The notes below the pieces were generated by a model. It saw only the letters and a program-made list of their open reading frames with translations. It ran no database searches and was not told where the DNA came from. From JAUWVG01 sp964633715 (GTDB lineage Bacteria; Acidobacteriota; Aminicenantia; Aminicenantales; Aminicenantaceae), in the NCBI GenBank assembly GCA_964633715.1, contig CAZWHQ010000003.1, positions 1 to 64,000 on the forward strand: a stretch of DNA of 64,000 nucleotides. Direction: 5' to 3'. How positions within the stretch are numbered: position 1 is the first letter of the stretch; each line of letters opens with the position of its first letter. Positions 15,745-25,152 of this stretch are shown piece after piece. The translations under genes were made by a program, and so were the position numbers.

Positions 15745-16590
15745 ATGTCTAAATTTTCGAATAAATACTTCTGGATTATCTGTGTGCCTGGATTCCACCT
15801 TCTTTTTTTTGGGTTTTCATGTGAAAAAGGGTTACAGAATTCACAAGATATCCTCGAATTAGAGCAAGATAGGGGAGTTGTAACGATTGTCTATGATGGG
15901 GATACCGTTGGGATCGAATTTCTCGATGGTCGAAGAACAAAAATTCGCCTTATCGGTATAGATTCCCCTGAAACCGGACATTCCGACGAGCAGGTGCGGC
16001 TTCTGGCTCAATTGTCGAAAAGATTTACTTTTTATTATCTTTATAAAAAGCAGGTCACTTTGACTTACGATTGGGAACGGGAGGATAAATACGGGAGACT
16101 TTTAGCCTATATATGGACGGAAGAGAATGGGTTGTTTAATGAATTCATTCTGAAAGAGGGATTTGCATCGGCCTACCTTCGATTTCCCTTTAAGGAAGAA
16201 TACAGACAGAGATTTGCTCAGGCAGACAAATTTGCGCGGCTCTCAAATAAGGGGTTGTGGCGGAAAGAGCCCTATCAAACCATTCCTTTTGATTTGATTT
16301 TCAATCATGTTGGCCAGACGGCGGCTGTTCAATACACGTGTCAAGATGTCCAAAAAAAAGGGCAATTCTATTTTTTACGTGCTGAAGCTCAATTATTTTC
16401 CACTCTAATCCCAACAAACCGAGAGAACCTTTTTTCCGATGTGAAGGGTTTTAAAGACCGAGTTATACAGGTTGAGGGTTTTGTCGAAGAATACAATGGT
16501 TTGCCTCAAATAATGGCTTTTTTCCCGAGGCAAATCGAGGTTGTCGGGATCCATAAAGAAAAATCTATCCAGGGGGAGGAACCAAAATGA
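15745..16590 (+). CDS. Exported thermonuclease-family (SNase) nuclease
   Basis: 281 residues. An N-terminal hydrophobic segment ends near Cys26 (FGFSC), possibly a lipoprotein signal although the lipobox is weak. Residues 43-168 form a staphylococcal-nuclease OB-fold: YDGDT (Asp53 region), KIRLIGIDSPE (R68, D73, E76) and KYGRLLAY (R118) match the catalytic Arg, Ca2+ ligands, Glu and second Arg of SNase. About 110 more residues form a second OB-like domain (QYTCQDVQKKG, VIQVEGFVEEYNG). It probably cleaves DNA or RNA outside the cytoplasm. Its last four bases overlap the start of the BNR protein gene. Confidence 0.85.
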   Translation: MSKFSNKYFWIICVPGFHLLFFGFSCEKGLQNSQDILELEQDRGVVTIVYDGDTVGIEFLDGRRTKIRLIGIDSPETGHSDEQVRLLAQLSKRFTFYYLYKKQVTLTYDWEREDKYGRLLAYIWTEENGLFNEFILKEGFASAYLRFPFKEEYRQRFAQADKFARLSNKGLWRKEPYQTIPFDLIFNHVGQTAAVQYTCQDVQKKGQFYFLRAEAQLFSTLIPTNRENLFSDVKGFKDRVIQVEGFVEEYNGLPQIMAFFPRQIEVVGIHKEKSIQGEEPK

Positions 16591-19500
16591 AACGTCTATT
16601 TTTTCTATCTTTACTTCTTTTTTTTGGGATTTTATTTATCAGTTCAGGACTTCCAGTTCAGGCTTTGTCTTTACAGCAGGTCAAGAGTATAGACCAGAAT
16701 CTGTATAAAGCTATGAACTGGCGTTCCATCGGGCCTTATCGCGGGGGGCGTGTGACGGCGGTTGCCGGGATACCCGATTTGAAATTGACTTATTATTTCG
16801 GAGCAACCGGAGGAGGTCTTTGGAAGTCAGAGGATGGAGGCCTGAGCTGGAGAAATGTTTCCGATGGATATTTTAAAACGGGATCTGTAGGGGCCATCGC
16901 TGTTTCCGAGTATGATCCCAACGTTGTCTATGTGGGGATGGGAGAAGCGCCCATCCGTGGAAATGTTTCCCATGGGGACGGGATCTATATATCGACTGAC
17001 GCTGGAAAGACTTGGTCACATTGTGGCCTTGTGGAAACAAGCCAGATCTCCAGAATAAGAATCCATCCCAAAAATCCTGATCTTGTCTATGTTGCCGCTC
17101 TCGGTCATGTCTATGGACCAGATGAAGAGAGGGGCGTTTTCCGGTCTAAGGATGGAGGGAAAACATGGGAAAAAGTTCTGTTTAGAGACAGTAAAACTGG
17201 TGCTATAGATATGGTTCTTGATCCTCTTAATCCGAGAATTATTTATGCCTCTCTCTGGGAAGCCGGACGGACACCGTACAGCTTAACCAGTGGCGGGCCT
17301 GGAAGTGGTCTGTTCAAATCAACAGATGGAGGAGATACCTGGACGGAAATTACCCGGAACAGGGGCCTTCCTGGAGGAGTTATTGGAAAAATTGGCGTCA
17401 CGGCCTCGCCGGCAAAATCCGGTCGCGTTTGGGCTATTGTTGAAGCGCTTAACGGCGGTGTTTTCCGCTCAGACGATGGAGGCGAATCGTGGCAAAATGT
17501 CAACTCAGACCGCAGTCTGAGACAGAGGGCATGGTATTACAGCCGGATTTATGCCGATACTTTATCTCCGGATACTGTTTATGTGCTCAATACAGGATTG
17601 TACAAATCGGTCGATGGGGGTTTAACCTATAGTTCACTCCGTCCTCCGCACGGAGACAATCATGATTTATGGATAGATCCTCAAGATCCAAAGCGGATGA
17701 TCAACAGCAATGACGGCGGAGCCAATGTGTCCAACAACGGCGGTCTTTCATGGACAGGGCAGGACAATCAACCAACTGCTCAATTTTATCATGTTGTTGC
17801 AGACAATCAGTTCCCCTATTGGGTTTATGGAGCCCAGCAGGATAACAGCACAGTCAGGATTGCCAGCCGGACTTCTGGAGGTGGAATCGATAAACCGGAC
17901 TGGCATCCCGTAGGTGGAGGAGAGAGTGGTTTTGTCGCTCCCCGACACGACAATCCCGATATCGTCTATGCCGGAAGCTACGGTGGTCTTATCACACGAT
18001 GGGATTACACCACACGCCAGCAGCGGATTATCACAGCCTGGCCGGATAATCCCATGGGTTGGGGAGCCGGTGATATAAAGTATCGCTTTGGGTGGACGGC
18101 CCCTATTCTTGTCTCCCGTTTTGACTCCAACGTCCTCTATCACTGTTCTCAGGTGATCCATAAGACTACAAACGATGGGCAAAGTTGGGAAATAATCAGC
18201 CCTGATTTAACCACAAACGACAAGTCCAAACAGCAGAAATCGGGAGGCCCCATCACAAAAGATGACACATCGGTCGAGTACTACTGCACGATTTTTGCTG
18301 TGGCTGAATCTTTTCAAGATCCTCAGATTCTCTGGGTGGGATCGGATGACGGGCTTGTTCATATCACCAAGGATGGTGGACAAAATTGGGAGGATATTAC
18401 TCCTGAGCAGATGCCAAAATGGAGTTTGATCAGCATGATAGAGGCCTCAACTTTTGATGCGGAAACAGCCTATCTTGCTGTCGATCGGCATGAATTGGAT
18501 GATTTTGGCCCCTATATCTATAAGACAAACAATTCCGGTAAATCCTGGACTTTAATCACAAACGGACTTCCATCAAATACTTTTGTCCGTGTGGTGCGGC
18601 AGGACCCCAAGAGGAAAGGACTTCTGTATGCCGGAACAGAAACAGGAGTATTTGTATCATTTGACGATGGATCCAATTGGCAGTCTCTTCAGCTCAATCT
18701 GCCCGTAGTTCCCATACATGACATGGTTGTCAAAGACGATGACCTTGTTGTCGCCACCCACGGACGTTCCTTTTGGATCCTGGATGACCTCACGCCTCTT
18801 CATCAGATTACAGAAGAAGTGGCAAAAATGGAGGCGTTTCTCTTTAAACCCAGAGACGCTTACAGAATGAGGGGAGGTGGACGATCCGGACAAAATGTCG
18901 GGCAAAATCCACCGAGCGGATCTGTGATCTATTTCTATTTGAAAGAAAAACCAAAAGGTTCAGTCTCTCTGGAACTGATCGATGCTTCAGGTCAAACAAT
19001 CCAGACTCTCTCAAGCCGTACTGCAACTGCACAATCTCCAGAACAGCCCCGGGGGAGGTTCAGCGGATTTGGATCCCGCCGTTTGACGGCTGAGGCCGGG
19101 ATGAACAGGTTCATCTTTGACATGCGCTATCCTGGAGCGGAACGTGTCCCCGGAGCTATTCTTTGGGGTGGAAATCTGAGCGGCCCAACGGCAGTTCCAG
19201 GAACCTATGAGGTCAAATTGACGGTTGAGGGAAAATCTTTGTCTCAGACATGGGAATGGAAAAAAGATCCGCGTCTGGAAACCACACAGGCAGAATTCCA
19301 GGAACAGTTTGATTTTCTGATGAAGATCCGTGATAAAATCACACAAGTCAACAGTTCAATCAATAGGCTGCGTGATGTTCGCTCTCAAATCGAAAGCCTT
19401 TCGAAAAAAGTCCAGAATTCAGAAGAGGGGAGGGAGATTGTTGGGGCTGCAAATTCATTAAAGAAGAAACTCAAAGAAGTTGAGGATGTGCTGATTCAAT

Positions 19501-19751
19501 CCAAATCAAAAAGTGGTCAAGATCCTTTGAATTACCCCATTCTTCTGGACAATAAAATCGCCGCCCTTGCCGGAACGGTGGCCGGGGCCGATGCCAGGCC
19601 CACAGATCAGTCCTACGAACTTTTCAAAAACCTTTCCACTTTGGCAGATGTGCAGATTGAAAAATTGGACAACATTCTAAAATTGGATCTTCCCGAGTTA
19701 AATAAAAAAGTGAAAGACGCCGGAATCCCGGCGGTGATAATAAACAGATAA
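16587..19751 (+). CDS. Large exported BNR/sortilin-like beta-propeller protein
   Basis: The 1054-residue protein has a signal peptide and then many BNR (Asp-box) repeats of the form S-DGG-TW (SEDGGLSWRN, STDAGKTWSH, SKDGGKTWEK, STDGGDTWTE, SDDGGESWQN). These build one or two propellers over roughly residues 45-730, like VPS10/sortilin and GH74-type folds. A FlgD-like Ig segment and a helical, coiled-coil-prone region (about 910-975) follow. Databases often call such proteins glycosyl hydrolases, but I see no proven catalytic pair, so enzyme activity is doubtful. GGGAGG lies upstream of the start, which overlaps the nuclease stop (ATGA). Confidence 0.82.
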   Translation: MKRLFFLSLLLFFGILFISSGLPVQALSLQQVKSIDQNLYKAMNWRSIGPYRGGRVTAVAGIPDLKLTYYFGATGGGLWKSEDGGLSWRNVSDGYFKTGSVGAIAVSEYDPNVVYVGMGEAPIRGNVSHGDGIYISTDAGKTWSHCGLVETSQISRIRIHPKNPDLVYVAALGHVYGPDEERGVFRSKDGGKTWEKVLFRDSKTGAIDMVLDPLNPRIIYASLWEAGRTPYSLTSGGPGSGLFKSTDGGDTWTEITRNRGLPGGVIGKIGVTASPAKSGRVWAIVEALNGGVFRSDDGGESWQNVNSDRSLRQRAWYYSRIYADTLSPDTVYVLNTGLYKSVDGGLTYSSLRPPHGDNHDLWIDPQDPKRMINSNDGGANVSNNGGLSWTGQDNQPTAQFYHVVADNQFPYWVYGAQQDNSTVRIASRTSGGGIDKPDWHPVGGGESGFVAPRHDNPDIVYAGSYGGLITRWDYTTRQQRIITAWPDNPMGWGAGDIKYRFGWTAPILVSRFDSNVLYHCSQVIHKTTNDGQSWEIISPDLTTNDKSKQQKSGGPITKDDTSVEYYCTIFAVAESFQDPQILWVGSDDGLVHITKDGGQNWEDITPEQMPKWSLISMIEASTFDAETAYLAVDRHELDDFGPYIYKTNNSGKSWTLITNGLPSNTFVRVVRQDPKRKGLLYAGTETGVFVSFDDGSNWQSLQLNLPVVPIHDMVVKDDDLVVATHGRSFWILDDLTPLHQITEEVAKMEAFLFKPRDAYRMRGGGRSGQNVGQNPPSGSVIYFYLKEKPKGSVSLELIDASGQTIQTLSSRTATAQSPEQPRGRFSGFGSRRLTAEAGMNRFIFDMRYPGAERVPGAILWGGNLSGPTAVPGTYEVKLTVEGKSLSQTWEWKKDPRLETTQAEFQEQFDFLMKIRDKITQVNSSINRLRDVRSQIESLSKKVQNSEEGREIVGAANSLKKKLKEVEDVLIQSKSKSGQDPLNYPILLDNKIAALAGTVAGADARPTDQSYELFKNLSTLADVQIEKLDNILKLDLPELNKKVKDAGIPAVIINR

Positions 19752-19753
19752 AA

Positions 19754-21178
19754 ATGACTGTGTACAACTCTCTCAATCACAAAATTCTTGTTGAGCTAGA
19801 GAATATTGTTGGAAAAATCAATTGTATCCAGCAAGAAGAAAAAATGGAGGACTACAGCCATGATGAGTTCTCCCTTGCAGATATAACACACATGCCTGAT
19901 GTTGTCGTGAAACCAGGGACTTCTGACGAAATATCAAAGATACTGGAGCTGGCCAATAGAGAAAAAATCCCGATAACTCCAAGAGGAGGAGCTACGGGAC
20001 TTTGTGGGGGTTGTGTCCCTTTATTTGGAGGAATTGTCCTGTCTCTTGAGAGGATGAACAAAATCATTGAAGTTGACATTGCCAATCAAATGGCTGTCGT
20101 TGAATCGGGTGTTAGGCTCATGGATTTTTACCACGCTGTTGAAGAAGCCGGGCTTTTTTTCCCTTCTCATCCCGGAGAAGAAAGCGCCATGATTGGAGGA
20201 GTCCTGGCCAATAATGCTGGAGGAGCAAGAGCGGTAAAACACGGGGTATTCCGGAATTACGTCCGGGGAATGGATCTTGTGCTTCCATCTGGAAAAATCA
20301 TCAGTGTTGGCGGAAAGATCATGAAAAACAGCACAGGGTATAGTCTTCTGAACCTGTTCATCGGTTCCGAAGGGACGTTAGGAGTTATCACACGGGCAAC
20401 CATACAGCTCATGCCTTCTCCTCAGGTGATCCGGTCTCTGATAATACCCTATGAAAAGTTGGAAAAAGCGATCGATACCGTCCCGTCTCTTATTGACCAG
20501 AAGATACTTCCTTTGGCCGTTGAGTTTGTTCCGCGGGAAGTGATTCGGATTACCGAAGAGTTTCTTCATAAAAAGTGGCCCAGTTCCATAGGGAACACCT
20601 ATTTGCTGATCATCTTGGATGCCTCAGGGAAAGAAGAAATCGACCGGCTCTCCCTGGATGTGGCTGAACTGTGTTTAGCCTCTGGGGCCCTTGATGTCTT
20701 TGTTGCCGACAGTGAACAAAAACAGCAGCAAGTTTTGGAAATCCGCAGCAAAATTTATGAAGCCATTAAAACCCACACACTTGAAATCATGGATATCGTT
20801 GTGCCAAGAGCGGAGATTGCTGAACACGTGAAAAAAATACAAGAGGTTTCAAAAAAATATGACATCTGGCTGCCAACCTTTGGCCATGCGGCCGACGGGA
20901 ATGTCCATACACATATTATGAAAGCCAGATTTGTCGATGGAACGATTATTCCAATCAGTGAAGATGAAGCCAGAATAAAACTCGATCTTGTCCGCAAAGA
21001 TCTCTTTCAGGACTGCACGGAACGGGGGGGGATGATATCCGGGGAGCACGGCATTGGCCTCGTTAAAAAACCTTATCTCTCTCTAGTGCTCGATCCTGAA
21101 GAAATTGCACTTATGAAGGGGATCAAATCTTTGTTCGATCCAAACAATATTCTCAATCCAGGAAAAATCTTTGACTGA
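19754..21178 (+). CDS. FAD-linked oxidase, GlcD/D-lactate dehydrogenase type
   Basis: 474 residues. The PCMH-type FAD-binding domain shows PRGGATGLCGG, GGVLANNAGGARAVKHG and LFIGSEGTLGVITRATIQLMP. The C-terminal domain carries the FAD-oxidase signature PTFGHAADGNVHTH and ends with GEHGIGLVKKPYL...FDPNNILNPGKIFD. This family oxidises 2-hydroxy acids such as glycolate or D-lactate; the exact acid cannot be told. There is no adjacent GlcE or GlcF, so the electron acceptor must be elsewhere (an EtfAB or Fe-S partner is possible). It starts two bases after the BNR gene ends and is followed by a DHODH-like gene. Confidence 0.9.
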   Translation: MTVYNSLNHKILVELENIVGKINCIQQEEKMEDYSHDEFSLADITHMPDVVVKPGTSDEISKILELANREKIPITPRGGATGLCGGCVPLFGGIVLSLERMNKIIEVDIANQMAVVESGVRLMDFYHAVEEAGLFFPSHPGEESAMIGGVLANNAGGARAVKHGVFRNYVRGMDLVLPSGKIISVGGKIMKNSTGYSLLNLFIGSEGTLGVITRATIQLMPSPQVIRSLIIPYEKLEKAIDTVPSLIDQKILPLAVEFVPREVIRITEEFLHKKWPSSIGNTYLLIILDASGKEEIDRLSLDVAELCLASGALDVFVADSEQKQQQVLEIRSKIYEAIKTHTLEIMDIVVPRAEIAEHVKKIQEVSKKYDIWLPTFGHAADGNVHTHIMKARFVDGTIIPISEDEARIKLDLVRKDLFQDCTERGGMISGEHGIGLVKKPYLSLVLDPEEIALMKGIKSLFDPNNILNPGKIFD

Positions 21179-21257
21179 TATAACGAGACAAGACAAGGAG
21201 TGAAAAATTATTTATAATGGCTTTTTGATATCTGCGATTTAAGGAAAGGAGCAATGA

Positions 21258-22250
21258 ATGTTTGATTTATCGACTCAATATATGGGTTTGAGACTTCGGA
21301 ATCCAATCATTGTATCGAGCTGTGATCTGACTAGATCTGTGGCCGGGATAAAAAAATGTGCAGATGCCGGGGCAGGTGCGGTTGTGTTGAAATCGATCTT
21401 TGAAGAACAGTTTTTAGTGAAAGGGGAAATTCCGGAGGAAGGACATTCCATTCATCCTGAAGCCGTAGATTATTTGCGGGCAGGAGGTCTCCTTGAGTAT
21501 GCACCTCAAAAAATATGCCAGACTATTCAAGATGCAAAAAAAGAAGTGGATATCCCTTTGATTGCCAGCATCAACTGCCAAACTCCAGAATTGTGGCCGA
21601 GTTTTGCCAGACAGTTTTATACGGCAGGAGCCGATGCGCTCGAATTGAATATCTATTTTCTTCCTCTCGACTTGGAAAAGCCCGGATCTAGCTACGAACA
21701 AAACCATGTTGAAATCTTGAATAGAATTAAGGATGAAGTGCCTATTCCCATCTCGATCAAATTGACATCACAAATCACTTCCATTCCAAATTTAGCTCAT
21801 AGACTTACCAATGCCGGAGTGAGTGCCCTGGTCCTGTTTAACTGGTTTCTCGAACCTGATATAAATGTGGACAATCGGACGACAAGGGCCATCAAGGGCA
21901 AAGGCAACTTATTTCAGTCTTTAAGATGGGTGGCGATTCTGGCCGGCAGAGTGAACTGTGACATCTCCTCTTCTGGAGGAATTAAACATTCAGATGATAT
22001 CGTAAAGTTGATTCTTGCCGGAGCTTCTGCTGTTCAAGCCTGCAGTATTTTTTATGAGAAGGGATTGGGCGAAATCGAATCGCTCCTCAAAGGTATCCAG
22101 GATTGGATGAAAAACAACCATTTTATGTCTTTGGATGAATTTAGAGGAGACCTGTCTTTTTTCAAACAGGATTTAAGTTTCAAGAATTTAGGAGAAGCTG
22201 AAAAATATTTTAGAGCCCAATATTTAAAGACATATACGAAATTTAGCTGA
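21258..22250 (+). CDS. Dihydroorotate dehydrogenase-like FMN protein
   Basis: This 330-residue TIM-barrel protein begins FDLSTQYMGLRLRNPIIVSS, as in the DHODH-like family often annotated beside but distinct from PyrD. Features include LIASINCQTPELW, the PISIKLTSQITS strand and the phosphate-binding end SSGGIKHSDDIVKLILAGASAVQACS. True class 1 PyrD has a catalytic Cys or Ser in a conserved loop that I do not see here, and no pyrimidine genes are nearby. It may reduce or oxidise another substrate. AAGGAGC lies upstream of the ATG. Confidence 0.82.
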   Translation: MFDLSTQYMGLRLRNPIIVSSCDLTRSVAGIKKCADAGAGAVVLKSIFEEQFLVKGEIPEEGHSIHPEAVDYLRAGGLLEYAPQKICQTIQDAKKEVDIPLIASINCQTPELWPSFARQFYTAGADALELNIYFLPLDLEKPGSSYEQNHVEILNRIKDEVPIPISIKLTSQITSIPNLAHRLTNAGVSALVLFNWFLEPDINVDNRTTRAIKGKGNLFQSLRWVAILAGRVNCDISSSGGIKHSDDIVKLILAGASAVQACSIFYEKGLGEIESLLKGIQDWMKNNHFMSLDEFRGDLSFFKQDLSFKNLGEAEKYFRAQYLKTYTKFS

Positions 22251-22320
22251 ATCGATGGAAAATTCCGCAAGAATTCGATAATATAAAAATAACCTTGAAT
22301 CCACAAAGAGGGAAAATAAC

Positions 22321-22701
22321 ATGGAAAGAATCAGTGAGATCTTTGTCGTCCTTGAAAACAAACCATCGACCTTGGGAGATATGTGCAGTCACCTAGTAGA
22401 AAATGATATCAATATTGAAGCCATCGGTGTGTTTCAAGACACGGCTAAACTCTTGGTTAAAAATGTCAACAAAGCCGTAAAAATCCTTTCCAAACTGGAT
22501 TACACTACTGAACTTAGGGATGTTCTTCTCGTGCAACTCGAAAATCTTCCCGGGGCTCTGGCAGAAATGGCTACTAAATTAGGAAATAAAGGGATCAACA
22601 TCGAATACTGTTATGGGACACTGAGCAAGAAGAAAAATTCAACGGCCGTGATTATCGATGTGTCTGATATCGATAAAGCTGTGAAAATTCTCAAGGATTG
22701 A
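22321..22701 (+). CDS. Tandem ACT-domain protein
   Basis: 126 residues made of two ACT-like modules: residues 1-60 (ISEIFVVLENKPSTLGDM, INIEAIGVFQD) and 65-126 (VLLVQLENLPGALAEMAT, KGINIEYCYGT). ACT domains bind amino acids and regulate metabolic enzymes. With no catalytic domain attached, this is a stand-alone amino-acid sensor or a regulatory subunit. Its target is not evident; it follows the DHODH-like gene and precedes the M42 pair. GAGGG lies upstream of the start. Confidence 0.8.
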   Translation: MERISEIFVVLENKPSTLGDMCSHLVENDINIEAIGVFQDTAKLLVKNVNKAVKILSKLDYTTELRDVLLVQLENLPGALAEMATKLGNKGINIEYCYGTLSKKKNSTAVIIDVSDIDKAVKILKD

Positions 22702-22814
22702 TTTTTTAAGCAGAGTATCTTTCCCCACGGGAGAAGACCCGCCGTTTTATAAATTAAATGAGATTTGTGGTAGTATTTGCACCTGTGATTTTGAAAAAGG
22801 AGGTTAAACCACCT

Positions 22815-23915
22815 ATGAAAAAATTGAGAAGCGCGGTTTTATTATTTCTATGCGTATTTTCGTTATTTCTTACAGCGAATTCGGGTGAAGTCGAACAGAT
22901 TCTCAGTGAAATTTTTCCTGTCGCCTCACCAACGGGTTATGAAGAGAGTATGGTCTCGGCGATTCAAAAATTCCTGCCGGCCGATTTTTCTTTTGAAAGA
23001 GACAGCCTTGGGAGCCTCTATTCTGCGTTAGGAGAGGGAGGTGAAGGTTTGGCCGTGTTGACTGGGATAGATGAGATTGGCTATATCGTGAGTGGATTCG
23101 ATTCCCGCGGTTATCTGCATTTGGACAGGATTGTATCCATACCCACTCCTCTTTACGACTCCTTCCAGTTCGGCCATCCTTTGACAATCTGGTCTTCGAC
23201 TGGGCCAATATCAGGAGTTCTCACTCTTCCCTCTCTTCATATTGTCTCGCGTGAGATGAGAAGTGACCTCCAAAATGTATTCTCTCTTGAAAATGCTCTT
23301 GTGGATATAGGAGTGCGTTCAAAAAAAGAAGCCCAATCAAAAGGGATTGAAATGCTTGATCCTGTTACGCCCTTGGCCAGGATAAGCCGTCTTGCCGGCG
23401 AAAGGAAATCTGGGCCTTCCTTGGGAACAAAGGTCTGTATATCTTTGCTTTTGGATGCTGCGGCAAAGCTTTCGCTCAAGAATCCGGCTCAAAAAACTAC
23501 GTTTGTCTGGATGGCGCAGACAAAGTATCCTGCCCGTCGTTCCAGGCCTAGAGCTGCGTTGGGAGCGGTGCTGGCTAAAAGGAACCTTACGGCGAGAAAA
23601 TTCCTGATTGTGGGAGTCTATTCAATGGAAAGCCAAGTTGATAATCATGTGTCTCTCGGTGCAGGTCCGGTTCTTGTGACATCGGAGGATTCGGATTCAG
23701 AATTAGAGAAAAAAATTATAAATATCGCATCCCGTATAGATATACCACTGCAGAGTGCCGATAATTTCGGATCCATGCTCCTGGCTCCATTCCTTTCCGA
23801 AAAGAATTTTTCAGGTTTGTTTGTACCTGTGAAATTTTCAGGTACACCCAACGAAGTTGTCGATTTCAGAGATGTCCAATCGCTAACAAATCTTATTCTT
23901 TCACTTCTTCAATGA
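22815..23915 (+). CDS. Exported M42-like protein lacking metal ligands (pseudo-peptidase)
   Basis: With ATG 22815 (GGAGG 11 bases upstream, followed by a signal peptide) the protein has 366 residues and aligns along its length with the M42 aminopeptidase encoded next door. The catalytic residues are gone: the H-x-DE-G motif reads TGIDEIG (Gly84 for His), DDRAGC is replaced by GTKVCIS, and the EE pair (VQEETGLYGAS in the neighbour) reads MAQTKYPARRS. It is therefore unlikely to hydrolyse peptides. The open frame and good conservation of the rest suggest a kept non-enzymatic role, perhaps as a partner of the active paralogue 10 bases downstream. Confidence 0.78.
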   Translation: MKKLRSAVLLFLCVFSLFLTANSGEVEQILSEIFPVASPTGYEESMVSAIQKFLPADFSFERDSLGSLYSALGEGGEGLAVLTGIDEIGYIVSGFDSRGYLHLDRIVSIPTPLYDSFQFGHPLTIWSSTGPISGVLTLPSLHIVSREMRSDLQNVFSLENALVDIGVRSKKEAQSKGIEMLDPVTPLARISRLAGERKSGPSLGTKVCISLLLDAAAKLSLKNPAQKTTFVWMAQTKYPARRSRPRAALGAVLAKRNLTARKFLIVGVYSMESQVDNHVSLGAGPVLVTSEDSDSELEKKIINIASRIDIPLQSADNFGSMLLAPFLSEKNFSGLFVPVKFSGTPNEVVDFRDVQSLTNLILSLLQ

Positions 23916-23925
23916 GGAGGACATT

Positions 23926-25026
23926 ATGAAAGGAAAAACACTCTTTATTCTAATAACAATAGCCGTGCTGGTTTCGAGTTCGTCTCAGCTATATGCAGAG
24001 AATAACAGCTCTTCATGGGAATTACTCAAAGAACTCATTCTTTTGCCGGGCGTATCGGGGGCAGAAGAGAAAGTGGCTAATTTTGTCCAATCCTCACTTC
24101 CCGAATCGCTTGAAGTTCAAAGGGATGACATGAATAATATCTGGTTTACGGTGGGGAAGGGGCACCCGCATCTTCTTTTTTTAGCCCATACGGATGAATT
24201 GGGATATGTTGTGGAGAGCATCACACCTTCTGGGATGCTGAAGGTCAGTGGGAGAGGAGGATTTTTTCCCCTGATGTATGAAGGTCATTCCATTGTGGTG
24301 CACACAAAATTGGGCCCGGTTGAAGGGATTGTCTCTCCCAGGAAGAATTATATACAGAGGGATGCCCGATCTTTTGAATTTTCTAATGAAATTATAGAAA
24401 TATATTTGGGCGTTTCAAGCGCAGCAGAGGCAAAAGAATTAGGTGTTTCTGAGGGAGATTCCATAACAATTCGAAAAGAAATCGTTGAACTTTCGGATGA
24501 AATATTGGCCTCCAGAGCTGTAGATGATCGAGCCGGTTGTGCCGCTGTGCTGGCCGCAGCCCTCCGTATCGACTGGACAAAAATTCAAGGGAAAACCATT
24601 TCGTTTGCTTGGGATGTTCAGGAAGAAACCGGCCTATATGGAGCCTCCCGTTTGGCTGAGACAATGGAAGTGGATTACGTTTTTCCAGTGGATACATTTG
24701 TATCTTCCGATGGGCCGTTCGATTCTAAGCGGTTTGCTTTTGTTCCACTAGGATCGGGAGCGGTGGTGCGGGCTATTGATACCAGTATGATTGCGCCACA
24801 AATCGAATTTAAAAAGGTGATGGATATAGCCCGTTTGAACAATATTCCTGCCAACCTCGGTAATACGCGGGGCGGCAATGATGGATCTGTATTTGTTTCC
24901 AAAGGAACTGTGGATGTTCCACTCTCCTGGCCTGGAACGTATTCACATTCTTTTATCGAGAAGATCCACCGCGCCGACCTCAATGCCTTGACCGAGCTCA
25001 TTTTAGCACTGGTTAAAGACTGGTGA
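23926..25026 (+). CDS. Exported M42-family metallo-aminopeptidase
   Basis: 366 residues with signal peptide (1-25). The binuclear metal site is complete: FLAHTDELGYV (H88, D90), AVDDRAGCAAV (Asp ligand and bridge), VQEETGLYGAS (catalytic and ligand Glu), PVDTFVSSD (Asp) and YSHSFIEKIH (His). M42 enzymes such as PepA/FrvX cut N-terminal residues from peptides and form large dodecamers, usually in the cytoplasm, so export is notable. It probably trims peptides in the periplasm. The start has AGGAGG eight bases upstream. The preceding gene is its inactive paralogue. Confidence 0.88.
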   Translation: MKGKTLFILITIAVLVSSSSQLYAENNSSSWELLKELILLPGVSGAEEKVANFVQSSLPESLEVQRDDMNNIWFTVGKGHPHLLFLAHTDELGYVVESITPSGMLKVSGRGGFFPLMYEGHSIVVHTKLGPVEGIVSPRKNYIQRDARSFEFSNEIIEIYLGVSSAAEAKELGVSEGDSITIRKEIVELSDEILASRAVDDRAGCAAVLAAALRIDWTKIQGKTISFAWDVQEETGLYGASRLAETMEVDYVFPVDTFVSSDGPFDSKRFAFVPLGSGAVVRAIDTSMIAPQIEFKKVMDIARLNNIPANLGNTRGGNDGSVFVSKGTVDVPLSWPGTYSHSFIEKIHRADLNALTELILALVKDW

Positions 25027-25152
25027 TCTGACAAAATCACACACAAATTATATTTCATTTTTTTTTAGAAAAACTCGACTAAAATGGGAAAGAGGGATGG
25101 AAACTCTTTTTATTGATCCTGAGATGCGTTAAAATCAAAAATTGAGCGTAAA

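Noticed and set aside
16587..19751. Calling the BNR protein a glycosyl hydrolase
   Set aside because: The propeller repeats are clear, but I cannot point to a catalytic acid/base pair.
22758..23915. Frameshift as a cause of the missing M42 ligands
   Set aside because: The frame aligns with the active paralogue before and after every changed motif; the residues are substituted, not shifted.
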